Positions 34,200 through 46,930 are shown, counted from the stretch's first letter. The stretch is DNA of 64,000 nucleotides from Misgurnus anguillicaudatus (GCF_027580225.2 NC_073361.2:34590501-34654500); one strand, 5' to 3'. The notes: a model not told the origin generated them from the letters alone. Translations and numbers: made by a program.

Positions 34200-35095
34200 T
34201 ATCATTTAAGTGATAAGTAATCTGCATATATATAATCTACACACTTTGTAAGCTTTAGACATGCCAAACATGCCTGCTGCATAAAAGTTGAATGAAAGAT
34301 AATAGTTTTAACATGAGGTTCAAAGTTGAAAACAGTAAAAGTGCTCCCAGATGGTCACCAGGCCAGAATCTTAATAGGGTAGTTCACTTTAAAGATGGGG
34401 CCCATTGACTTTACCATATTATTTTATTACAATGTAATAAAAATAATATAATGCCTATCTGTTTTCAATGAAAACAGATAGGCATCATATCAAACTGAAG
34501 CTCATTATGTACAATTTCCAAAGATTTAATCACATTAACTTTATTTTAATTGTTGTAACTCATGTGAAACTAAAAGAAACAGTTTTAAACCATACTTTAA
34601 TCTACACACTTTGTAAGCTTTACATAAAGATGCCAAACATGCCTTCTTTCTTTGCTTCAATTTTTATGCAGTAGTTTTAACTGGAGTTTCAAGGCATCAT
34701 ATCAAACTGAATCTCGTTATTTCCAATTTCCAAAGATTTTATCACTAAAATATTTTAAACCATACTTTAATCTACACACTTTGTAAGCTTTACATAAAGA
34801 TGCCAAACATGCCTTCTTTCTTTGCTTCAATTTTTATGCAGTAGTTTTAACTGGAGTTTCAAGGCATCATATCAAACTGAATCTCGTTATTTCCAATTTC
34901 CAAAGATTTTATCACTAAAATATTTTAAACCATACTTTAATCTACACACTTTGTAAGCTTTACATAAACATGCCAAACATGCCTGCTGTATAAAAATTAA
35001 AGGAAAGAAAATAGTTAAAACAGGAGTTGACAACAGGAAAAGTGCTCCCAGATGGTCACCTCTCTGCACCTTATCATATAGTGCATTTTTAATCT
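34200..35095. repeat. 170-bp repeat, about four copies
   Basis: The phrase taatctacacactttgtaagc occurs near 34230, 34600, 34770 and 34940. The middle copies are tandem with a period of 170 bp (tattttaaac at 34751 and 34921). Each unit contains a gatgccaaacatgcc phrase. The first and last copies share the cagtaaaagtgctcccagat phrase (with one change in the last). The repeat is non-coding. It lies between genes A and B. Confidence 0.85.
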
Positions 35096-35099
35096 TATT

Positions 35100-35705
35100 T
35101 CTTTAAAATCTAAAGCTTTTTTATGTGTTTCCTATCAAAATGAAGCTCTTGATCTTCAGTTTACAAATATTTGGTCACATTGCCTTAAAAGTTATGAATT
35201 AAAAACTTACAGAAACTGAAACAAAAAATGGTACAAACTATTGTATGAACTGATGACTCAGCATGCCCCTCTTAGGTGATAATGGGCCCTAAAATCTGGG
35301 TTGAGTCACCCATGATATCAGAAAATTTTTTGTACCATTTTTTTGTAAGTTTTTATAACTTTATAAAGGATTACATTTAACTAAATGTGAAAAAATATTT
35401 GTGAACTGAAGACCAAGAGCTTCATTTTGATAGGAAACACATAAAAAAGCTTTAGATTTTAAAGAAAAAAGATTAAAAATGCAGTCCTCCTCATTTGATA
35501 AGGTGAAATCTCAAGCTTTTTTAATGTGTTTCCTATCAAAATGAAGCTCTTGATCTTCAGTTTACAAATATTTGTTCACATTTTCTTACATTTAAGTTAT
35601 AGAAACTGACAAAAAAATGGTACAAACAACTTTTATGATATGATGGGTCACCCATGATTTTAGGGCCATTAGCACATAAGAGGGGCATTCTGAGTCATCA
35701 GTTTC
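35100..35705. repeat. Compound inverted repeat upstream of gene B
   Basis: The order is block A (35100-35235, ctttttatgtgtttcctatc...), block B (35236-35330, gatgactcagcatgcccctc), inverted A (35331-35480), direct A (35505-35625) and inverted B (35626-35705, gaggggcattctgagtcatc). Each block is well conserved. The region could fold into two hairpins. It lies about 200 bp before the first exon of gene B, so it may overlap its promoter. Confidence 0.8.
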
Positions 35706-35896
35706 AGTGCAATTCTCACCTTGCAGTGTAATGCTGCAACCTCATTGGCTAGTTTGAATCCAGAAACAGGGTTAAAGAGAGACCATTTGGTCAGTTCATA
35801 TTATCCTTGTTTACCTGGTTTGTTTTAGACCTCACATTTTGCTCCCAGACAACGAATTTGACTTGGACTTCATTTGACTTCATCTGATACTCTTGA

Positions 35897-38800
35897 ATGA
35901 TGGCTGAACAAGCTCAGAAGAAGAGGTAAGACTTTTGTTTTTTTAACTTTGGCTCAAACTATGAAACCTCGACCTATGAAACTATGGACCTCATAGTCTA
36001 AACCCTTTATCTAAACCATTTAGAGAGTATAAACATAACTATTTCAAAGTGCCTTTTAAGTGCCCTAACCATGGTTTTATTGTGTTAAAAGCATAGTAAC
36101 CATGTTTTTTGGTGTATTGATTACAAATTAACAAAACCATGGTTTTACTACACTAACCATGGTTGAAAAACTATTCATAATTTTCGTAAGGGTGAGCTTT
36201 ATTTTGATAACAAAAAACATAAAAAACTTGTTTTTTTTTCTTTTAAACTCAGTAAAAATCTAATGTTAAAAATGTAAAAGAAGGAGACTAATCTATATCA
36301 TGTCATTTTGTCTTGAAGGTCTGTTGACCGCACCTGTGTGCACTGCTTGCTGTGCCACCAACCCCAGGACCATCTCTCTGTTCCTCTGGCCAGGGTGTGC
36401 ATGAAGAACTGCACACCTGAGGAAAGAGCAGCTGAAGTTCAGAGAGCCAAAGCTTCAAGCAGAGAGTGGGTCTGCAACAACAGGAGCTGGGACTTCAACC
36501 AGCTCTGTGTTCTCCTGCCTGACAGACGCTCTCGGGTCACCATGGTCAAGGAGCTTCTTAGACGTGGTTTTTTCATCATGAACCAGCCCCGGGACTCTGA
36601 GTCTGACGGTGACCTGGAAGAAGAAGCTGCTGTTGCTGGTCCGTCTGATCTTCCTCAAACGTAAGGGCAATACTTAAATGCTTTAGCTGAAATGCTTTAA
36701 TTTAAATGCTTTTCTAACTTAGCATTTTTTCAATAACTTTAATTGTCTTGTCTGCTATGCTCCAAACAGCCGGGTCGTTAAAAGGTGGGCTCCTGCCATA
36801 ACAGACTGCCAGAAGATTTTGCGAGTGGCAAAGTCAGACGTGCTCAGGATCCAGAGGGACGTCCAGGTGGGCAGAGAGCTCTCCAGCACCCACAAGACGC
36901 TGTACCGTTACTACTGCGAGGCGCTGTTGGTGTTTGTCCACATGCAGCGTCCACGAGCTGTGGAAGCCTTGACTGTAAGTTCATACATTTTAACTGGTTT
37001 ACCCTTTAAGCTGTAATAATGGCACACTTATGCATGTGTAAATAACACCTTTTCAATATTTTCCAGGATTCAGAGTGGGTGAACAGGACCGAGCTGGGTG
37101 ACAGGGTTGTGATTGGCGTACAAAGGGGCACAACCTCGAGTATGCAGATCGCTCTGACCCAAGAAGAGCAAGCTGTAAGTTTTACAACGATCGAACTGTT
37201 GATGGCTTATCACCATTGTTTTACATTTAATAACTTTAATAACTAATAACTTTTTTGTAGTGCTTGGAGCTGTACTTCACCACCATCAGGCCTGAGAGCG
37301 TTCAGTCTGAAAAGCTTTGCAAGACCTTCTTTGTCTCGTCGTCCGGCGTGGATGTTCACAGTGTCTCACGGGACATGAATCGGTTCCATAAATTGTAAGT
37401 GCCCAACACAGGTCCATGTGCATGTGTGTGATACACTTAAGTGCTTCTTACCTCATCACAGTCACATCACAATTAACATTTACTTTTTTTCCCCTGCAGG
37501 TACAAGCTGGCTCCTTTCTCTTCCCAGTGTGTGCGAGGGGCTGTTGAGGCAGCTGCAGAAAAGCTCCCGGTGCAACAACAGGGAGTACTGCACCATTACC
37601 TGGGCCTCAGCGCTGGTGCATTTCAGCCTCAGGATGTCGTTGACGCAGCTCTGCTGCTGGAGTCATTGTCCAGGTATGGCTCTTTATTCAACCAGGGCAT
37701 AACTCATACAAAAAAAGTGAATGACATCTTGCTAAATTTCATGTGCAAAATGTAATATTATAAACCTTGTATTCCTTACATTTACAGGACTTCTGTGCAC
37801 GAGACATCCTTGACCGTCAGCGGTACAGCACATAAGGACTTTGTTGAGTTTGTGGCGAGATTTCCTGTTTCGCTGGAGGGTCAGCCACCATCCAAGAAGA
37901 AACGGGTCGAATCTGGTTTTCCAGATGACCGCGTTTTCTACGACAAGTGGAGGACCACCCAGTATGCCCAGAGACAGGAATATCTGCTGTGTAAGTCTCC
38001 GAATCCATCAATAGAGAATTGTCACTAATTAACTCAAAACTTTGCCATGAATTTACAATATCAAGTGACTCGCATGAGTAACATGTTTTAATTCTGTCTT
38101 TCAGCACGTTTCACAGTCCGCAAGCCTTCGGCAGCAAAGGTGGCACGCCTTATCATGCAGGAGGGCTGGAAGGTCAACTGTCCTAAGCCGGAGGACATCG
38201 AACGGCTGTGGGTGCCACCTTCGAAGGTAGCAGTTGAAGATGACAAGTTCATCCTCAGCTGTGTTTCTCAGCAGACCTGGTCAGGCCTGGCCATCAAAGA
38301 CTTCGGTGCCAAGCAAGGTTTAGGTACGGAAACCTTTCATTTGTGCAGGACATAATGTAAAATTTCATTTTAGCAGCCATGAACTTCATCAAGACCTGAA
38401 TTTAAATTATGAACTGTTTGTCTACATGTAGTGTTTATTCATTAACTCAATAAATAAAACTCTTTTTTATAGGAGTCGTTGCGACCCGGCAGTTCTCCAT
38501 GCACGACATTGTCTGTGACTACCATGGCAGGGTCATCTCAGGTGCTGAAGGGAGGGCCAAGATGGAAGGACTGAATGACCGGGTACCTGTTTTTCTTCAA
38601 GGCTGGACAGAGAGACCTGTGCGTGGATGCCCAGACCTTCCCCTGTGAGTGCCACCCTGCTACAGACACTGTGGGCAGGCGGATTAATCACTCTATGAGG
38701 GCGCCTAACCTGAAGCCCTTTCACTGCAGGCTGCGTGTGAATGGAGAGGAAAAGGTATTTTAATCTAATTTATGGCTATGTTCTAAGTGCATGTATGTTG

Positions 38801-39018
38801 TTGATTATATCTTGAAGCTGCCGTGACACTAATTTCCAGCAAATTATTAATAAAGTATATATCTATCTATCTATCTATCTATCTATATTTCTTAGGACAC
38901 CATCCTCTTCAGGGCACTGCAGGACATCAGTGTGGGCACAGAGTTGTGTTTCAACTACGGAGTGAAACGGAAGTCCTTCCGTGGAGAGGGCCTGGACCTG
39001 GACTGGCTGGATGATTAG
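35897..39018 (+). CDS. Gene B: tyrosine-recombinase-like region joined to a KMT5A-like SET methyltransferase; one frameshift
   Basis: Ten exons with GT..AG signals and agreeing phases: 35897-35925, 36319-36660, 36770-36974, 37067-37174, 37261-37394, 37500-37673, 37788-37990, 38105-38323, 38473-38754, 38896-39018. Exon 2 starts with a Cys/His segment (CVHCLLCHQ). Exons 3-6 resemble the catalytic half of Crypton-like fish tyrosine recombinases (RYYCEALLVFVHMQRPRAVE, then VIGVQRGTTSS, KTFFVSSSGVD, FSSQCVRGAV), but the expected catalytic tyrosine is not visible. Exons 8-10 are a SET domain close to KMT5A, the H4K20 monomethyltransferase: QGLGVVATRQFSMHDIV, GRRINHSM and ELCFNYGV, with the ligand-binding NHS and tyrosine kept. 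Exon 9 has a one-base frame change near 38577 (MEGLNDR against GYLFFFKAG), by mutation or sequence error. Nuclear chromatin action is inferred from the family. Confidence 0.85.
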
Positions 39019-39674
39019 GCTTGGTCTTGGTCTTTCAGAGACATGTGTCGTGCACTTCCTCGCCAACACCTGTGCTTAATTTCTTGTACTTCTGTTTATA
39101 ATTTTTTGGTGTATTTTTGTTTTGCACTTTAATACATTTTATACACTTTTCATAAAATACAGTTGTGTTCTTTAAAAAAGTGAGAGTTTTAAGCTTGTGA
39201 ATTGCTTTAATTACTTTAATGTTTAACTTGCTCAGAAGTATTAATAGCCTTAAACCATTCTGTGTGTTTCTTGTATGGTTTGTGTATTTCTGATGCCCAC
39301 TCTAATAAATCGAATACTTTTTTACTGAAACACAGTTGTTATAAAGTTTAACTAGCAGCAGCTTTTAGCAGGGACACTAAAATAGCATAGCAATGGTCTC
39401 TCCCTTTGTGTGTGTATATTGGCTATGTTGGAAATATTTTTTTTTTAAAACAATTAACCATAATGATATATAAAATATGTCATATTTTAGAGGGCCCCTA
39501 CAACACCTGTGCTTAATTTTTTACCACTGTTTACATTTGTGTGTTTTTCTGTTGTGCACTTTAATAAATGTTATACATTTTTCATACAATACAGTTGTGT
39601 TCTAAAAAGGAATTCACCTGCTAGTTTTACCCTAATAAATTGTATACTTTTTGTGCATTGCAATGGTCTCTCTC

Positions 39675-39712
<38 letters not shown>

Positions 39713-39720
39713 ACACACAA
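39019..39720. other. Gene B 3' flank with a duplicated segment and (TG)n
   Basis: A segment of about 110 bp at 39073-39180 (cttaattt... gcactttaatacattttata ... atacagttgtgttct) recurs at about 39510-39605. Candidate aataaa signals occur near 39304 and 39563. A (TG)n microsatellite spans about 39677-39709. No gene is seen. Confidence 0.7.
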
Positions 39721-39729
39721 TTGTAGTAT

Positions 39730-42700
39730 TGTTATACAGGGGCCAAAAGTTGTGTTCCTCAATGACATACAAAGTAATTGAGGCACCCAGTGGGCTTGGA
39801 GTAATTTGGCACTTGGGGCCCCCAGAGCCTGGGGCCCTTCGTGTCATTTGGCCCCCAGGGGCCCTCAAGAGCCATAAATGGCAGATGGGCAGTTTAATGG
39901 GCTAATGGGCAAAATAGTGGGCAAATGGTCAATGCATAAATTGGCAGTGGGCAAAATAAACTGACAGTGGGCAACATAACTTGGGGGCCCCAAGGGGGCC
40001 AGGCCCAGGGGCCAAAAGTCGTTTTCCTCAATGACAGACAAAGCAATTGGGCACCCGGTGGGCCTGCAACACTTTGGCACTTGGGGCCTCCAGAGCGTAG
40101 GGCCCTCTTGGTCATTTGGCCCCCAGGGGCCCTCAGAGCCATAAATGGCAGATGGGCAAAAAAGTGGGCAAATGGTCAATGCATAAGTTGGCAGTGGGCA
40201 AAATAAACTGTCGGTGGGCAACATAACTTGGGGCCCCAAGGGGGCCAAGCCCAGGGGCCAAAAGATGTTTTCCTCAATTGCAGACAAAGTAATTGGGGCA
40301 CCCAGTGGGCTTGGAGTAATTTGGCACTTGGGGCCCCCAGAGCTTAGGGCCCTCTTGGTCATTTGGCCCCCAGGGGCCCTCAGAGCCATAAATGGCAGAT
40401 GGGCAAAAAAGTGGGCAAATGGTCAATGCATAAGTTGGCAGTGGGCAAAATAAACTGTCGGTGGGCAACATAACTTGGGGCCCCAAGGGGGCCAAGCCCA
40501 GGGGCCAAAAGATGTTTTCCTCAATTGCAGACAATACTTTGGCACTTGGGGCCCCCAGAGCCTGGGGCCCTCTGGGTCATTTGGCCCCCAGGGGCCCAAA
40601 GAGGCATAAATGGCAGATGGGCAGTTTAATGTGCTAATGGGCAAAATAGTGGGCAAATAGTCAATGCATAAGTTGGCTGTGGGTGAAATAAACTGTCAGT
40701 GGGCAACATAACTTGGGGCCCCCAGGGGCCTTCAGAGCCATAAATGGCAGATGGGCAGTTTAATGTGCTAATTGGCAAAATAGTGGGGAAATGGTCAATG
40801 CATAAGTTGGCTGTGGGTGAAATAAACTGTCAGTTGGCAACATAACTTGGGGCCCCAGGGGCCCTCAGAGCCATAAATTGCAGATGGGCAGTTTAATGGG
40901 CTAATGGGCAAAATAGTGGGCAAATGGTCAATGCATAAATTGGAAGTGGGTGAAATAAACTGTCAGTGGGCAACATTACTTGGGGCCCCAAGGGGGCCAA
41001 GCCCAGAGGCCAAAAGTTTTTTTCCTCAATGGCAGACAATACTTTGGCACTTGGGGCCCCCAGAGCCTGTGGCCCTCTGGGTCATTTGGCCCCCAGGGGC
41101 CCATAGAGGCATAAATGGCAGAAGGGCAGTTTAATGGGCTAATGGGCAGAATAGTGGGCTAATGGGCAATGCATAAATTGGAAGTGGGCAAAATAAACTG
41201 ACAGTGGGCAATGCATAAATTGGCAGTGGGCAAAATAAACTGACAGTGGGCAACATAACTTGGGGCCCCAAGGGGGCCAAGCCCAGAGGCCAAAAGTTGT
41301 TTTCCTCAATGACATACAAAGCAATTGGGCACCTGGTGGGCCTGCAACACTTTGGCACTTGGCCCTCTGGGTCATTTGGCCCCCAGGGGCCCTCAGAGCC
41401 ATAAATGGCAGATGGGCAGTTTAATGGGCTAATGGGCAGAAAAGTGGGCAAATGGTCAATGCATAAGTTGGCAGTGGGCAAAATAAACTGTCAGTGGGCA
41501 ACATAACTTGGGGCCCCAAGGGGGCCAAGCCCAGGGGCCAAGAGATGTTTTCCTCAATGACAGACAAAGTAATTGGGGCACCCAGAGGGCCTGGAGTACT
41601 TTGGCACTTGGGGCCCCCAGAGCCTGGGGCCCTCCTTGTCATTTGGCCCCCAGGGGCCCTCAGAGCCATAAATGGCAGATGGGCAGTTTAATGGGCTAAT
41701 GGGCAGAATAGTGGGCTAATGGGCAATGCATAAATTGGCAGTGGGCAAAATAAACTGACCGTGGGCAACATAACTTGGGGCCCCAAAGGGGCCAAGCCCA
41801 GGGGCCAAGAGATGTTTTCCTCAATGACAGACAAAGTAATTGGGGCACCCAGTGGGCCTGGAGTACTTTGGCACTTGGGGCCCCCAGAGCCTGGGGCCCT
41901 CCTTGTCATTTGGCCCCCAGGGGCCCTCAGAGCCATAAATGGCAGATGGGCAGTTTAATGTGCTAATGGGCAAAATAGTGGGCAAATGGTCAATGCATAA
42001 GTTGGCTGTGAGTGAAATAAACTGTCAGTGGGCAACATAACTTGGGGCCCCCAGGGGCCCTCAGAGCCATAAATGGCAGATGGGCAGTTTAATGGGCTAA
42101 TGGGCAAAATAGTGGGCAAATGGTTAATGCATAAATTGGAAGTGGGTGAAATGAACTGTCAGTGGGCAACATTACTTGGGGCCCCAAGGGGGCCAAGCCC
42201 AGAGGCCAAAAGTTTTTTTTCTCAATGGCAGACAATACTTTGGCACTTGGGGCCCCCAGAGCCTGGGGCCCTCTGGGTCATTTGGCCCCCAGGGGCCCAT
42301 AGAGGCATAAATGGCAGATGGGCAGTTTAATGGGCTAATGGGCAGAATAGTGGGCAAATGGTCAATGCATAAGTTGGCAGTGGGCAAAATAAACTGACAG
42401 TGGGAAACATAACTTGGGGCCCCAAGGGGGCCAAGCCCAGAGGCCAAGAGATGTTTTCCTCAATGACAGACAAAGTAATTGGGGCACCCAGTGGGCTTGC
42501 AACACTTTGGCACTTGGCCCTCTGGGTCATTTGGCCCCCAGGGGCCCTCAGAGCCATAAATGGCAGATGGGCAGTTTAATGGGCTAATGGGCAGAAAAGT
42601 GGGCAAATGGTCAATGCATAAGTTGGCAGTGGGCAAAATAAACTGTCAGTGGGCAACATAACTTGGGGCCCCAAGGGGGCCAAGCCCAGTGCCAAGAGAT

Positions 42701-43930
42701 GTTTTCCTCAATGACAGACAAAGTAATTGGGGCACCCAGTGGGCCTGGAGTACTTAGGCACTTGGGGCCCCCAGAGCCTGGGGCCCTCCTTGTCATTTGA
42801 CCCCAGGGGCCCTCAGAGCCATAAATGGCAGATGGGCAGTTTAATGGGCTAATGGGCAGAATAGTGGGCTAATGGGCAATGCATAAATTAGCAGTGGGCA
42901 AAATAAACTGACCGTGGGCAACATAACTTGGGGCCCCAAGGGGGCCAAGCCCAGGGGCCAAGAGATGTTTTCCTCAATGACAGACAAAGTAATTGGGGCA
43001 CCCAGTGGGCCTGGAGTACTTTGGCACTTTGGGCCCCCAGAGCCTGGGGCCCTCCTTGTCATTTGGCCCCCAGGGGCCCTCAGAGCCATAAATGGCAGAT
43101 GGGCAGTTTAATGGGCTAATGGGGAGAATAGTGGGCTAATGGGCAATGCATAAATTGGCAGTGGGCAAAATAAACTGACAGTGGGCAACATAACTTGGGG
43201 CCCCAAGGGGGCCAAGCCCAGAGGCCAAAAGTTGTTTTCCTCAATGGCAGACAAAGTAAATGGGCACATAGTAGGCCTGGAATCATTTGGCACTTGGGGC
43301 CCCCAGAGCTTGGGGCCCTTCGTGTCATTTGGCCCCCAGGGGCCCTCAAGAGCCATAAATGGCAGATGGGCAGTTTAATGGGCTAATGGGCAAAATAGTG
43401 GGCAAATGGTCAATGCATAAGTTGGCTGTGGGTGAAATAAACTGTCAGTGGGCAACATTACTTGGGGCCCCCAGGGGCCCTCAGAGCCATAGATGGCAGA
43501 TGGGAAGTTTAATGTGCTAATGGGCAAAATAGTGGGCAAATGGTCAATGCATAAGTTGGCTGTGGGTGAAATAAACTGTCAGTGGGCAACATAACTTGGG
43601 GCCCCCAGAGCCATAAATGGCAGATGGGCAGTTTAATGTGCTAATGGGCAAAATAGTGGGCAAATGGTCAATGCATAAGATGGCTGTGGGTGAAATAAAC
43701 TGTCAGTGGGCAACTTAACTTGGGGCCCCCAGGGGCCCTCAGAGCCATAAATGGCAGATGGGCAGTTTAATGTGTTAATGGGCAAAATAGTGGGCAAATG
43801 GTCAATGCATAAGTTGCCAGTGGGTGAAATAAACTGTCAGTGGGCAACATAACTTGGGGCCCCCAGGGCCCCTCAGAGCCATAAATGGCAGGTGGGCAGT
43901 TTAATGTGCTAAGGGGCAAAAACGTTAATC
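39730..43930. repeat. GC-rich satellite, unit about 245-270 bp, plus orientation
   Basis: About 4.2 kb of tandem units. Landmarks in order are ggggccaaaagttgttttcc, cctcaatgacagacaaag, a ttggcacttggggcccccag phrase, gtcatttggcccccagggg, ccataaatggcagatgggca, a gggcaaaatagtgggcaaat phrase and a gggcaacataacttggggcc phrase. Full units alternate with shorter units of about 115-120 bp that lack the first half, especially at 40690-40900 and 43380-43900. The unit is mostly free of stops in several frames, which produces many small spurious frames on both strands. Confidence 0.92.
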
Positions 43931-43974
43931 AGTCAGCACATCATTTGGCAAAATAGTGAGTTTTCTGCTGAATA

Positions 43975-44400
43975 GTTGTTTGGTGGGCGGAGGGGGGTGG
44001 GGTCTTTTGGCCCCTGGGGGCCCGGGACCCTCAGGCCATGATGTGACAAAATAATGAGTTAGGGGGAAGAATAGTTGTTTCGTGGGCAGAGGGGGGTGGG
44101 GTCTTTTGGCCCCTGGGAGCCCGGGGCCCTCAGGCCATGTTGTGACAAAATAATGAGTTAGGGGGATGAATAGAGGGTCTGTGGGCAGGGGGGGGCGGGG
44201 TCATGGGGCCCCCAGGGTCCCAGGGTCCCAGGGCCTTTGTTACATCAAGTGACAAAATAGCAGGTTAGGGGGCAGAATAGTTGCTCTGTGGGCAGGGAGG
44301 GTGTGGCCATTCACCCCAGAGGGCGTGGACAATTTTTGAAATTAGTGGGTCAGGGGGCAAAATAGTGGGTCTGTGGGCTGTGGGGGGGTGGAGTTTCGTG
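43975..44400. repeat. About 100-bp G-rich tandem repeat, about five copies
   Basis: The aggggggtggggtcttttgg phrase and its variants begin near 43991, 44090, 44189, 44295 and 44380, a period of about 99-106 bp. Copies degrade to the right. Several runs of four or more G make the plus strand a candidate for quadruplex folding. Confidence 0.8.
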
Positions 44401-44439
44401 ACCCAGGGTGACGCCCAACCTTGACATGATGTAAATGGG

Positions 44440-44790
44440 GAGTGGGAAAATTCATAGTGCTCGTGCAATTTACTTGAATGGGTTTTGGCCACATTCAAAT
44501 ACATTGGGACTGGACAATGGCTGCGCCGCCCGGTGGATCTCCCCTGAACTGCAAGCTCCGGCACGAAAAAAGGGCTCAACTAAAACGCTCCCCCGTGTGG
44601 CCCCCCGGGGCCCAAATGGCTCGGCGAGACTTTTTCCCGTAACGAGGGGGGGCCACCGACGCGCGTACACCACCGGTTGACCCCCCAAAAATTTCGGGGG
44701 GCCGGCGCGCAACGACCGCGAACCAGCGTCCAAATGGTCACTAAGTAAATTGCACGTAGATACGCAATGGCCTTAGGCGAGTATCCGCAT
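44440..44790. repeat. Left arm of an inverted repeat around the 15-bp minisatellite
   Basis: About 320 bp that match the reverse complement of 46605-46930 with frequent substitutions. Shared landmarks are ttgggactggaca, cccctgaactgcaagctc, ccccccggggcc, ggcccaccgacgcg, and the final gcgagtatccgc against the right end ggccactcgc. It is non-coding. Confidence 0.8.
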
Positions 44791-46612
44791 ATCCAGTATC
44801 CGCATTTCCAGTATCCGCATTTCCAATATCCGCATATCCAGTATCCTAAACTCCAGTATCCGCATATCCAGTATCCTAAACTCCAGCATCCGCATATCCA
44901 GTATCCAAAATTCCAGCATCCGCATATCCAGTATCCGCATATCCAGTATCCGCATATCCAGTATCCGCCACATATCCAGTATCCGCCACATATCCAGTAT
45001 CCGCATATCCAGTATCCAAAATTCCTGTATCCGCATATTCAGTATCCGCATATCCAGTATCCGCATATCCAGTATCCTAAACTCCAGCATCTGCATATCC
45101 AGTATCCTAAACTCCAGCATCCGCATATCCAGTATCCTAAACTCCAGCATCTGCATATCCAGTATCCTAAACTCCAGCATCCGCATATCCAGTATCCTAA
45201 ACTCCAGCATCCGCATATCCAGCACCCTAAACTCCAGCATCCGCATATCCAGCACCCTAAACTCCAGAATCCGCATATCCAGTATCCGCATATCCAGTAT
45301 CCAAAAATCCAGTATCCGCATATCCAGTATCCAAAACTCCAGTATCCGCATATCCAGTATCCGCATATCCAGTATCCTAAACTCCAGCATCCGAATATCC
45401 AGTATCCTAAACTCCAGCATCCGCATATCCAGTATCCAAAATTCCAGTATCCGCATATCCAGTATCCAAAACTCCAGTATCCGCATATCCAGTATCCGCA
45501 TATCCAGCATCTGCATATCCAGTATCCTAAACTCCAGCATCCGCATATCCAGTATCCAAAATTCCAGCATCCGCATATCCAGTATCCGCATATCCAGTAT
45601 CCGCATATCCAGTATCCGCATATCCAGTATCCGCATATCCAGTATCCGCATATCCAGTATCCAAAATTCCAGTATCCGCACATCCAGAATCCAAAACTCC
45701 AGTATCCGCATATCCAGTATCCGCATTTCCAGTATCCGCATTTCCAGTATCCGCATATCCAGTATTCTAAACTCCAGTATCCGCATATCCAGTATCCTAA
45801 ACTCCAGCATCCGCATATTCAGTATCCAAAATTCCAGTATCCGCATATCCAGTATCCGCATATCCAGTATCCACATATCCAGTATCCGCATATCCAGTAT
45901 CCGCATATCCAGTATCCGCATATCCAGTATCCGCATATCCAGTATCCAAAATTCCAGTATCCGCATATCCAGTATCCGCATATCCAGTATCCGCATATCC
46001 AGTATCCGCATATCCGCATATCCAGTATCCTAAACTCCAGAATCCTCATATACAGTATCCAAAATTCCAGCATCCGCATATCCAGTATCCGCATATCCAG
46101 TTTCCTAAACTCCAGTATCCGCATATCCAGTATCCTAAACTCCAGTATCCGCATATCCAGTATCCAAAATTCCAGTATCCGCATATCCAGTATCCTAAAC
46201 TCCAGTATCCGCATATCCAGTATCCTAAACTCCAGTATCCGCATATCCAGTATCCGCATATCCAGTATCCGCATATCCAGTATCCAAAATTCCAGTATCC
46301 GCATATCCAGTATCCGCATATCCAGTATCTGCATATCCAGTATCCGCATATCCGCATATCCAGTATCCTAAACTCCAGAATCCTCATATACAGTATCCAA
46401 AATTCCAGCATCCGCATATCCAGTATCCGCATATCCAGTTTCCTAAACTCCAGTATCCGCATATCCAGTATCCTAAACTCCAGTATCCGCATATCCAGTA
46501 TCCAAAATTCCAGTATCTGCATATCCAGTATCCTAAACTCCAGTATCCGCATATCCAGTATCCGCATTTCCAGTATCCGCATTTCCAGTATCCGCATATC
46601 CAGTAACCTAAA
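44779..46612. repeat. 15-bp minisatellite, about 120 copies
   Basis: The basic unit is gtatccgcatatcca. Regular variants are gtatcctaaactcca, gtatccaaaattcca, gtatccgcatttcca and gcatccgcatatcca. Variants tend to alternate, and one block of about 340 bp around 46015-46190 recurs at about 46343-46520, so higher-order duplication is visible. Because the unit is five codons without a stop, long open frames appear on both strands (44767-46371 plus, 44773-46011 minus). They encode only YPHIQ/YPKLQ or MRILD-type repeats and have no support as genes. Confidence 0.95.
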
Positions 46613-46930
46613 CTCTCCGTTAGGCCACTCGCATCTACATTCCAGTTAGCTAATGGGGAATCGGACGTCGGTTCGTGGACGGTGCGTGCCGGGCCCCCAA
46701 AATTTTTCGGGGGTCCGACGGCGGCGCGGGCGCGTCGGTGGGCCCTCCCCGCGAGGGGGAAAGGTCGCACCGAGCCTCTCGGGCCCCGGGGGGCTGCGCG
46801 GGGCGGCGTTTTTGTAACACTTTATTTGAGGCCTGAGCTTGCAGTTCAGGGGGGATACACCAGGTGGTGCACCCACTGTCCAGTCCCAGTTTATTTGAAT
46901 GGGCCAGAATCCCATTCAAATTTATTTCAC
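46605..46930. repeat. Right arm of the inverted repeat around the minisatellite
   Basis: This is the reverse-complement counterpart of 44440-44790. The gtgcgtgccgggcccccaaa and gcttgcagttcagggggga phrases mirror the left arm. It runs directly into the inverted satellite at 46930. Confidence 0.8.

Noticed and set aside
38567..38600. A 22-base mini-intron (gtacct..ttcaag) explaining the frame change in exon 9 of gene B
   Set aside because: It is far below the minimal vertebrate intron length, and the removed bases encode expected SET-domain residues. A one-base indel is more likely.
39865..43386. Many 60-170 codon frames on both strands
   Set aside because: They repeat with the satellite period, contain only satellite-derived sequence and overlap on opposite strands.
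44767..46371. 534-codon plus-strand frame (YPHIQ repeats) and 412-codon minus-strand frame
   Set aside because: Both are by-products of a stop-free 15-bp tandem unit. There is no splice, promoter or domain evidence, and both strands are equally open.
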